Below, piece after piece: positions 55,395-64,000 of a DNA stretch of 64,000 bases (position 1 is the first letter of the stretch; each line of letters begins with the position of its first letter). The stretch comes from Ambrosia x helenae. Taxonomy: Eukaryota > Streptophyta > Magnoliopsida > Asterales > Asteraceae. Where the stretch lies: contig CM061233.1 of NCBI GenBank assembly GCA_030844895.1, positions 49,715,453 to 49,779,452 of the forward strand. Direction: 5' to 3'. The translations under genes were made by a program, and so were the position numbers. The notes under the pieces were generated by a model. That model was not told the DNA's origin, made no database searches, and was given only the letters and a program-made list of their open reading frames with translations.

Positions 55395-56651
55395 CCAACC
55401 TTTGTCATTTTTCATCATTTCACAAACCCTAACCGTCCCAAAACGTTCTCAAACGATCTTAAACACTAAGGAAGGAGTTTTTGCTCTTCTTTTTCATAAT
55501 CTAACCCATCTACAACATCTAAACAAGAATCCAAGGTGTGTTCATAATCCTAAACCTTTTTAAAAGCATTTTAATTCGTTTTCATCTAACCCTAATTGTC
55601 CGGATCTGTTCTAAGGGTATTCCCATGATTAAAAACCTTTTAAACATCTTTATAAATCAAAACATGATCATTTAACATAGGTTTTCATGATGAATAACAT
55701 ATGTAGATTGTGTATTATGTGGTGTTATGTATTGTTCAATGATTTGCGGCTATATCTATGATAGAAACATGATATAGGATTGTTATTGATGTTGGAATAT
55801 TGTTGTCTAGGGTTAGGATTGGATATATTGATATTTGGGGGTTTTATTGGATTAATACTTGATGTATGAATATTTATGATCAATAGAATGAATAAGAAAG
55901 ATCGGATAATCGACAAACTGAGTATTTTAAGCTAAACATGAATCGATTTCAAAAGTTTCCAAATTGGGTAAATTATTCATGCATGAAAGTGATGTTTCCA
56001 TAATTTTTACCATTTTGGGAAAGGGCTGAAACGGACGTATTATCGGGGGAAATTGGTGGGGTTTTGTAGGGATAAGTTATCCATGCTTGACTGCTGTGTT
56101 TGATGATGTTTCGGGTCGTTTTGAATGTGTTTGAAGCGTTTTTAGGAAAAATTATACAACAGGGGCGAACCTGGCCTCCTTCGACCAGTCGATGGTGCGA
56201 AGGAGGGATCCAGGGTCGAACCTGGGTTTATATTGGACGAATGTGATAAAACGGGCGAAGGAAGCATCAAACGGTCGAACGAGATGTAAAACGGGCGAAG
56301 GAGACAAAAAGGTGCGAAGGAGACTTAAAACTGACTGGTTCGACCGTTCTGATGTAGAAATGAGATTTTTGATACAAACTAAGTGTTTTATGCTTGAACC
56401 TTGTGTGTAATCTATGTGTACTTGATTAGTTAGGGTAATGGGTCACCAACGGGATGTCGGGTCGGTCTAGTGTGTCGGTTAAACATTTAAACACGTTTTA
56501 AAACATACTTGGTTACGATCTGGACAATCAGGGACTAGATAACCTTATGGTTATTAGTCGGAACACTTATGTGAACATTTTGATAGATCTCCGGTAGAGG
56601 GATTATCAAGGGCTAAACATCTTTACTTATATTTGAAGAACGCTACTTAAG

Positions 56652-57124
56652 GTGAGTTCACGGCCCCACTTTTACTGCTTTAACTTTTGGGGGAGAAAAC
56701 ATGCGCTAAACGGTTTTGGTAACATATGTCATACTATGGTTTTAACTTTATATTGCTATACGATCTTTTGGAAAGTCCCGGGGGAAACCATGAATGTGCG
56801 GGGTTGCACAACGGGGGAAATGTGGATAGATCTATTGGGCGTGACCTGCCCCACTCGTCGGCTTGGAGGGCCGGGCGGGTGCATATTGTCTCGAACAGGT
56901 ACATTGGTATCATGCTGAACATACGGGCTGCTTAAACATGCTGAACATTCCTAAACGTGTCTAGTAATGGTTTCCAATCGTAGTAGTAATGGAACATACG
57001 CCTAGCTAGCGTACTTGGTAACATTGATATAGTATGGACATGGTAACGTTTTGGTAACATTTTGAACAAACCTGTGAACTCACCAGCATTATATGTTGAC
57101 ATCTTTTTGGCATGTTTTTCTCAG
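56652..57124 (+). other. Intron-like segment in LTR C
   Basis: AAG|GTGAGT at 56651/56652, TTCTCAG|GTCGAT at 57124/57125, 473 nt. The arms GGTGAGTTCAC (56651-56661) and GTGAACTCACC (57074-57084) are perfectly complementary. The palindrome ATAGATCTAT is at 56826-56835. Confidence 0.55.
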
Positions 57125-57399
57125 GTCGATAAGGTAGCCATGAACGGAACTAGGCGCACGGGTCTGCATTGGCGTCTAGACTTAGTGCACGTTTTGTAAT
57201 AAAAGTATTTGAACAACTTTGAGATGATAGCATAGTTGATTAAATGCTACTGAAACGCTTCCGCTTGTTAAATTAATGGTTATGTCTGTTTACGTTTTTC
57301 ATATAGAGTTGTTTATTGTGATCGTTGACTTGGATCCTGGTTTGTCATGCGCCTCGCGGTAAAACCCCGCAAGTGGTAATTTGAGGGTGTGACAGATGC

Positions 57400-57828
57400 T
57401 TACCGGAGAAAAAGAGGAGAACGGCGGCGGCGGCGGCGCCGGTTCCGGTCACCGGTCCGGTGACCTTGTCTGAATGTTCTCGGCACACACACAAGTGTGT
57501 GTGTTGTATTCCAGTTTTGTGCAGAGAGAGAAATGAGAGAATTGAGGAGAAGGGGCCTTTTATAGGTCAATCAATTGAAGGGTGTTTGGCAATAGGGATA
57601 GCAGCTGGAAATAAGGGTGTTTGGATGCGAGTTTAAGGATAATAAGGAGGGTGTTTGGCAGCAGATTAACAACTAAACATGGAGCGTTTGGTGATGAATT
57701 AATCAATCGAGTGAGACGGTTGACTGCGAGATTCGAACTTGAATACTTTATAATAAAATAGTAAATAATCGGGTGGTCGGGTACGACCCGACCCGTTTAA
57801 GAGACCCGTAACACCTCGGGGTGTTACA
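57400..57828 (-). repeat. Outer part of the 5' LTR of element Y
   Basis: Near-identical to 46110-46531, with one small expansion of a GGC run. It begins where LTR C ends, so element C interrupted this LTR. Ends GTGTTACA at 57828. Confidence 0.85.
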
Positions 57829-59274
57829 ACCACCTAATTCCCAAACATCTGCTGGTTCTACAAAAGTGCCAACAGATGTTAACACAACCACTGCTGCAAC
57901 ACCACCATAACCAAAATTCTTGTACAGAAGGAAGAGAAAATCTACCTTTGTTGTACAGGATGAAAACATTCACACATCACCACCTACTACTTCAACCACA
58001 CAATCTACACCCATATCTGCCATTCCACTTTCATCATTCTCACCACACACCTCACAATTTACATCCCATAGACCACCACCAACCATTACACCATTGGCTG
58101 TTTAGTATCCCCTTGAACTTGATCTACTCAAGAGGAAATGCAATCCTTCTACAATACTGAACAACCATCTGAAAGATCTTTCCCATCTCATCCAAATTTT
58201 CCTGTTCCCCTAAACATAGATACATATCTTAAATACAAGGCTAAACATGCAGATGCTATCATCAAAGAGAAATGCAAAGGGAAAGATGACAGGAGTGTTC
58301 AGGGCATCCATTCAGCAGAGTTTAGCAAACTGAGAAGGATTGAAGATTTTGCTAAGACCCTGAGCAACTCCATGTCTACCATGCCTCTCAGCAGTGACAT
58401 GGAAAGGGAGGTTAGGGAATCACTTCTTGAACAAATCTTGTCAATCATGCCCTACAAAGCAAACAAGAAACAGTTTGCAAGCTAGACCACTCATGCTCTC
58501 AGAGAAGAACTCATAAGAATTGAGGACATGGCCAAGAATCCCCCAGCTAAGGTCTCTGCCCCTGATTTCAATAAAGGCAGAGATCCAGCCAAAGCCTTGA
58601 AATTCAGAAGAATGAGACAAGAGATTGTGGCTGCAGACTATGGGGAGATGATGTCTGTTGCAAGATGGTCAGAGCTGAGGCTAGTTGAAACTTACAAGAA
58701 GTTGGAAGAAAACAGGAAGAAAGACCCTAACCTGCCCAGAAAACCTGTCTACCCTGATGAACCTCTGATAAAGAAACCTCAACAGGCTTTTACATTAGAC
58801 AGCCTACTTGATACTTCTGATCTATCTGCTGCTGCAAGAAGACAATTCAAAAAGAAGAAAGAAATGTCTGAAGAAGATCAGAAGAAGTCTGCTGATACTT
58901 TTATAAAGGAGGGCCTCTTCAATCAAATACACTATTTCTCTGATCCCACCTCTGAAAAACTCAGAGAACTCATTGGGAGACCTCCATCACCAAACTCATC
59001 CAGAATAAAAGTGCATCTCAGCAAATCCTCTTATTCAAACATTCTAAAATGGAAGGTCAACAAAGACACCCATGAATTGACTCTGCTCAGATCAGATGGA
59101 GAAGCTCAAAGACTTACCATGGATGATGCACATGGCCTGTGTGCAGATGACCTCCAAACACTGCTGAACCTTGAGCTTGAAAGAGATGTTGAAGACCTCT
59201 ACTCATTGAACTTTGAGTTACAATTCAAAGGTCAAATTAGAGAAAGTCTGATGAGGAATAAAGATCAAGAATAA
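57829..59274 (+). pseudogene. Extra frame behind pol of SIRE2, part 2
   Basis: Continuation after the Y insertion: a Ser/Thr/Pro-rich stretch (RRKRKSTFVVQDENIHTS) to about 58105, a frame change, then a helical region, TAG at 58483-58485, and the conserved block RWSELRLVETYKKLEENRKKD that corresponds to KWKEERLVDTYRKYKA of SIRE1. The C-terminal domain (YSNILKWKVNKDTHEL ... ADDLQTLLNLELERDVEDLYSL) ends at TAA 59272-59274. Intact from 58528 on. Confidence 0.75.
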
Positions 59275-59310
59275 AGCCTAGTTTTGGCATCATCTGTTCT
59301 AGGGGGAGAT

Positions 59311-59865
59311 TGTTGGGTCTGCTGACCTGGAGAAGAACAGATGATTGGAAAGCCAAAATATACTACTCAGTTAATCCATATTAATAAACAGAATTTACAA
59401 CATACTCCTCCCAAAAGACTGTTGACCCTAACAACTGTTCTACCCAAACAACTGTTGTGACAACTGCTGCTACAAAGGACTGTTGGATAACAACTGATAG
59501 AGAAAAACTGCTGACTAAAGGTCTGATGAAGAACAACTGTTGATCAAGTGCTGAAGACTAAAAATCTGTTGGAGCCAACATCACTTAGGCTCCAACAGAT
59601 GATTCAAGACCATCAGAGTTTTCCTCAACAGCAGTTTACCTTTCAGAGTTTTACAATGTAACAGTAGTTTGTATATAGCAGATGTTTTATGTTGTTATTC
59701 TGTTAGAGGTCACTGTCTTAGGTGACATCAGCTTAGATCATCAGTGGTTTAGATTTGTCTATAAATAGAACAGTGCTTGTACTGTTCTATTCATCACTCG
59801 AAACATTCTCTCAGACAAACAATCACAGAGTGATCAGGCTGAGGGGGAGTACTTGTAATCTATAC
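59311..59865 (+). repeat. 3' LTR of SIRE2, truncated
   Basis: Begins TGTTGGGTCTGC after AGGGGGAGAT. Its U3 is full of CAACTGTTG, ACTGTTGACC and CATCAGAT motifs, a different set from SIRE1. TATA at 59760-59767. The expected AACA end is not found; similarity stops at about 59865. Confidence 0.75.
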
Positions 59866-60396
59866 ATCTAATATTTAAAAGCCATTTTGTACACATGACA
59901 TTCTCTCATCCCACTAGCAATCCTCTCTCCTCCTCTCATTAAGCCACATGACATGATGTCAGATTTTATAAAATTTACCTTTTTGTTAAATCAAAAATCA
60001 TAAAAATCAATAATTAAATGTGGTCAATCAATTATAATTATCTTTCTCTTTTTCTTTCACCTAATTTCCTCTCTCTTTCTCCTAATTTCCTGATTCACTC
60101 CAATGTTAAGAACCCAAATTAATAAGCATGAATCGAATTTTGAATGTTCTCCATCATCGATCATCCATCTCCTTCGTATACTCTCCTTCAAGGTATCTCT
60201 CTATTCCATTCTTCTGTAACACAAAGTCGTCTTTCATCTTTGTTTTTGTTTTCGTGTTTTTTTTCTGATATGATTATTATTAACTTTCGTGGGCGATTAT
60301 TGTTATTCTGTTTTGTAAAAACTTTTCCATGTATACATTTTTAAGTGATTCTTATAACATACAGGTACCGAAAGATCTGACCAATTTAGAACATGA
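59866..60396 (+). other. Probable host 5' flank of the GARP gene
   Basis: No transposon signature. A CT-rich stretch (60040-60090), possible leader exon ending AAG|GTATCT at about 60193/60194 and an acceptor ACATACAG|GTACC at about 60364/60365. A peptide from an ATG at 60129 would end shortly after that junction, so this is more likely 5' UTR or promoter. Confidence 0.35.
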
Positions 60397-60738
60397 ATGA
60401 CAATTAAAGAGGTAAGTGGACATTCTCTTTTGTTGATTTAATTTGATTGAAGACTGGATTTTTATTAATATGTTTTGATTTCTTTTAGGATTTGTTTATG
60501 AAGAAGTTGACTAGGAAGGAATGCAAAAATGGGTTTAACAGTTTTCATCCTTTTGAAAAGAAAAAAATGGCTATCAATTCGTCGTCGGACATAGAAAGTG
60601 GTTGCGGCGGTGGCAGCCACGGCGGTGGATGCACTGATGAAGATAGAGGACGGTCTAATAAGAAAGAAAGAATGTGTTGGTCTCCGGAATTGCACCGTAG
60701 GTTTCTGCATGTTCTTCAACAACTTGGTGGTGCTAATG
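60397..60738 (+). CDS. GARP-family (HHO/NIGT1/HRS1-like) transcription factor, N-terminal exons, partial
   Basis: Two exons: 60397-60411 (MTIKE) and 60489-60738, joined across a 77 nt intron (GTAAGT...TTTTAG) in phase 0. The second exon encodes DLFMKKLTRKECKNGFNSFHPFEKKK, a Gly/Ser/Asp-rich linker, then KKERMCWSPELHRRFLHVLQQLGGAN, the first helix of the single-repeat GARP Myb-like DNA-binding domain. It ends at a donor (AATG|GTATAA) at the place where HHO-type genes have an intron. The next exon (normally ATPKQIR...SHLQKY) is not found up to 64000. The N-terminal coiled region typical of the family is also missing. Family members are nuclear repressors in nitrate and phosphate signalling. This is either a gene with a very long second intron or a truncated copy. 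Confidence 0.7.
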
Positions 60739-61225
60739 GTATAATTATTATTATCTTTTTCCTAATATTCATTGTTAATTGACTTGATTATTAAGTTAAA
60801 TATATTAACGTAAAATTTTTAAGGTTGTGCTAAACGAATCTCACCCGATGATTTTTTTACGAATGTATAAGCATACGGTTTCTTTGTTTAAATTATATAT
60901 GTACTTACAAATCATATTCACTATTTTCGTATGATTTAATCTAATTATGGTTTTCAATAATATGTTATGCGGAAATAAGATTGTGAAATGGTTGGATAAT
61001 AGGTTTTGATCTTCAATATCGGTTGATTCGACATGGATAGTGTTTGCGGGTTTGGATTGGTCTGGTTTGTGATTATTGTCATTAATTGAGTTACCAAGTT
61101 TGTTGCCACATTTGGTGTAATAGATTTATTATTAAACTTTACTATATTTGAATTTTAAAAATCACGAGGTCAACTTAATTGATTAACAATAATAATTAAT
61201 AATCAGTTTTTTTTTTTTTTTGTAT
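60739..61225. other. Intron or flank after the GARP exon
   Basis: AT-rich, no coding sequence seen and no GARP second exon on this strand. Confidence 0.5.
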
Positions 61226-63480
61226 TTTGAATAAATGAGAATGAGAAAGGAAACTGACGTAAATTAGGAACTCATTAAATTTCCTTATTACATTCAAAAT
61301 CGGGATGATTTATGGAATGATTTAAAACTTCCGCGTGTCAAAATCGGAAAGTGGTTTAATTTTTTTTTAAAAAAAAATCAAAGATCTTTCCTATTTTCAA
61401 GCTTCTAATTTTATGGAATGATTTAAAACTTCCGATTTATAGGGATATAAAATTGAATGATATTATTTAATATGGATATAATTTTATGGTATGATTTAAA
61501 ACTTCCGATTTAATTGTATTATGTGTGTTTTATACATCCAATTTTAAGATCTTGAAGATTAATCTACTATATCCTTTTCTTTTGAAACTAGATCGTTCTT
61601 CCAATCTGCCTTAAACGTAAAAGTGATGGGTCTTTCTTGAAACAAAATCAATTGTTGTAGGCACGCCACTCAATCTGTTATAAGTTTTCCTTCTCCTTAT
61701 ATTTTGTTCATTAATTATTTAATTTCCTAGGTTACTTTTCTATATTGTTCAAATCTTTTTTATAATTACCCCTGCTTTATTTTTTCAAAATTATGTTTTG
61801 TATATTAATCAAAACCTAATTTTTTGTAAAATAATTATATATTGTAAGAAATTACACATACTAATTATCCTTTTATTTACACAGTTAATATGATTCAAAA
61901 TCCCTACATAAGTTGTGTCAACTTTTATTAATACCATATAAACAATTGTTCGACTTTTTAAAAAAAATAAATTTGAAAATCCCATATTTTTCGTAGATAA
62001 TACATACACATTAATAATAATTATATATTAACTATTTACGCCTATTCTAAATTCAAAAATTTACCTTAATAAATGAGAATGGGAAAGGAAACTTACGTAA
62101 ATTAGGAACACATTAAATTTTCTTATTACATTCAAATTACTCACTTCCTAAATTTAGTGTAATTTATATTGGTAATAAGTTAAGTTTTGAATTTTGAAAT
62201 CAAAATTCAAATTAAATTCAAAATATTTAAATTCAAATTATTAACCAAAATTTCAATTTTTTAGTTTTGATTAATAATAGCAACAAATTACACATACTAA
62301 TTACCCTATTAATTACAAATTTAATATGATTTAAAGTAGTGTCAACTCTCCAATTAATACATTAATTGATCATATTAATTGTGCTATATTATTCTAATAT
62401 TAATTTAGCTTATATTGGTAATCAATTAAATATCGAATTTTTAATTTCAAATTTCAAATTAAAGTTCAAAATGTTTAAATTCGAATTTGACAAAATTTAA
62501 AATTTTGGTTAATAATTGTAAAAAATTACACATACTAATTATCCTTTTATTTACACAGTTAATATGATTCAAAGTCCCTACATAAGTTGTGTTAACTTTT
62601 ATTAATACATTAATTGATCTTATTAATTGCCCTATATTATCCTAATATTAGTTTAACTTATATTTGTAATCAATTAAATAACGAATTATCAATTTCAAAT
62701 TTCAAATTCGAAATATTTAATTTCGAATTAGACCCATTCTAAATTCAAAAATTTACCTTAATAAATGAGAATGAGAAAAGAAACTTACGTAAATTAGAAA
62801 CTCATTAAATTTTCTTATTACATTAAAATTACTCACTTCCTAAATTTAGTGTAATTTATATTGTTAATAAGTTAAATTTTGAATTTTGAAATTCAAAATT
62901 CAAATTAAATTCAAAATATTTAAATTCGAATTATACAAAATTTCAATTTTTTTAGTTTTGATTAATAATGGTAACAAATTACACATACTAATTATCCTTT
63001 TAATTAAAAATTTAATAAGATTCAAAGTAGTGTCAACTCTCCAATTAATACATTATTTGATCATGTTAATTGTGCTATATTATTCTAATATTAGTTTAGC
63101 TTATATTGGTAATCAATTAAATATCGAATTTTTAATTTCAAATTTCAAATTAAAGTTCGAAATGTTTAAATTCGAATTTGACAAAATTTAAAATTTTGGT
63201 TAATAATTGTAAGAAATTACACATACTAATTATCTTTTTATTTACACAGTTAATATGATTCAAAGTCCCTACATAAGTTGTGTCAACTTTTATTAATACA
63301 TTAATTGATCCTATTAATTGCCCTATATTATCCTAATATTAATTTAACTTATATTGGTAATCAATTAAATAACGAATTATCAATTTCAAATTAAAATTCG
63401 AAATATTTAATTTCGAATTAGACAAAATTTCAAATTTCAAATTTTGTTTAATAATGGTATGAATTTACACATACTAATTA
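61226..63480. repeat. AT-rich tandem repeat with about 690 bp higher-order period
   Basis: The block ATAAATGAGAATGAGAAAGG recurs at 61229, 62069 and 62761 (the last two 692 bp apart). AATTACACATACTAATTA recurs at about 61850, 62285, 62525, 62974, 63212 and 63460, so each long unit holds shorter, related submonomers of about 240 bp. Roughly two and a half long units. Frames inside it are chance. Confidence 0.8.
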
Positions 63481-64000
63481 TCATTTTAATTACACATTTT
63501 GAATGAATTAATCTTTAAAAAAATAAACTTTTGAATTAAAGTTAATAATGGTAACCATTACACCTATTTATTATCTTGAAATTATGATTTCCTAATATAT
63601 TTAAAATATAGCAATCAATAATTTTGGTTGTAACTTTCTCAAATTGATTACAAGTAAAAATTAAAATATTAAATACTAGAATTTGAAATTATAGATTTCT
63701 GTTGAACTTTAAAAATATTTGAATACCAAATGTTTTATTTAAATATTTAACCTCAAAATTTTGAATTTAAGATTTATGTTAACATTTAGATTTAGATTTA
63801 ATTAACACATTTAAAATATTTAATTCAAATTGTTAAGAGATTTGAATCTTTCAAATTTTGTTTACTAGAATTTGAATTGATAGATTTCAATTAAGCTTTA
63901 TAAATATTCAAATATTAAATGTCCTATTTAAGTATATAATTTCATATTTTGATATCCATAATTTTAATTTTTAATTTTTTTTAACTTTATAAAAATCTAA
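63481..64000. other. AT-rich sequence, nothing recognised
   Basis: Continuation of AT-rich DNA with degenerate pieces of the repeat. No gene, LTR or RNA found. Confidence 0.5.

Larger units (their letters stand above)
54816..57394 (+). repeat. LTR of element C
   Basis: 2579 bp, TGTGACACCC ... GGGTGTGACA. Motif blocks at 55200-55380 and 56160-56345 are made of TTCGACC/GGTCGAA and GGCGAAGGA, in the same places where X and B have GCGATTAGG. TATA at 55387-55394, intron-like segment 56652-57124. The right end abuts the Y LTR. Confidence 0.88.
44179..57828 (-). mobile_element. Gypsy-type element Y with later insertions
   Basis: Minus-strand element: left LTR 44179-46531 (its 3' LTR), polypurine tract and hairpin 46532-46570, non-coding internal part to 48163, and at the far right 57400-57828 the outer part of the other LTR. 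Everything between (48164-57394) is later insertions. It lies in the extra ORF of SIRE2; the flanks ACCTC (44174-44178) and ACCAC (57829-57833) match in four of five bases, a possible decayed target duplication. No coding region of Y itself is visible, so it may be a LARD-like element or may have lost its genes. Confidence 0.7.
37353..59865 (+). mobile_element. Older decayed Sirevirus (SIRE2), split by element Y
   Basis: Remnant in order: gag end (37353-37693), pol (37706-41106), spacer (41107-41669), extra ORF part 1 (41670-44178), [insertion of Y and its contents, 44179-57828], extra ORF part 2 (57829-59274), polypurine tract and 3' LTR (59311-about 59865). The 5' LTR and most of gag are missing on the left, where TR-GAG copy 2 is inserted. 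Several frameshifts and stops and a different set of repeated motifs show that it is an older, separate subfamily from SIRE1. Confidence 0.85.

Noticed and set aside
56192..56410. Arg/Lys-rich frame in LTR C
   Set aside because: Comes from the GGCGAAGGA motif block; not conserved in the other LTRs.
48357..57394. One gypsy element with a 5' LTR at 50304 and a 3' LTR at 54816
   Set aside because: The two LTRs have different motif blocks and lengths, and the join at 53095/53096 falls exactly at an LTR end inside pol, which fits B inserted into C better.
62886..63191. 101-residue frame at the right end
   Set aside because: AT-rich repeat translated as Lys/Ile/Leu/Phe/Asn; no coding signature.

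Overview
This is nuclear DNA of a flowering plant, very probably a eudicot; the Asteraceae-like look of the gypsy and Sirevirus families is only a weak inference. The evidence is stacked plant LTR retrotransposons with initiator-Met-tRNA primer sites, chromodomain gypsy integrases, GT-AG introns, AT-rich satellite DNA and one exon of a plant-specific GARP (HHO/NIGT1/HRS1-type) transcription factor. About 93% of the window is nested retrotransposon. Nothing is bacterial: no operons, rRNA, intact tRNA genes or CRISPR.

Layout, left to right. 1-2005: end of a gag-only Ty3/gypsy element (TR-GAG copy 1, + strand) inserted in the gag of element X. 2006-6768: element X (- strand), one LTR with internal sequence on both sides. 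6769-7398: truncated gypsy LTR (+). 7399-37352: TR-GAG copy 2 (- strand), whose long LTR was split by two young insertions: a complete chromovirus with about 3.6 kb LTRs (10440-24153, TSD TTTCT) and a complete Sirevirus-type Ty1/copia element (25165-36635, 'SIRE1'). 37353-59865: an older decayed Sirevirus ('SIRE2'), split by element Y (44179-57828, - strand). Y is itself filled by a Sirevirus LTR scrap and two truncated gypsy elements, B (48357-53095) and C (53096-57394). 59866-64000: probable host sequence with a GARP exon and an AT-rich tandem repeat of about 690 bp.

Inferred insertion order, oldest first: SIRE2; then TR-GAG copy 2 and Y inside it; then C inside the Y LTR and B inside the C pol; then the chromovirus and SIRE1 inside the TR-GAG LTR. 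The last two still have near-identical LTR pairs.

The most interesting signal is shared by all gypsy LTRs here, including the gag-only ones. The R/U5 part carries a 458-529 nt intron-like segment (GTGAGT...TTTCAG|GT). Its 5' splice site can pair with a complementary arm near the 3' splice site, and the pairing shows a compensatory change between families. The same segment carries a palindrome ATAG-NN-CTAT whose centre differs between families but stays self-complementary (AT, CG, TA). This resembles the splice-donor and dimer-initiation region of retroviral leaders and suggests a genome-retention/packaging module shared by autonomous and gag-only elements (inference). Other notable points: twin motif blocks swapped between LTR subfamilies, an extra ORF before gag in the chromovirus with a small intron in gag, a frame of about 1150 codons behind pol in both Sireviruses with a promoter-like region of its own, reiterated polypurine-tract modules, and a template-switch scar in one LTR.
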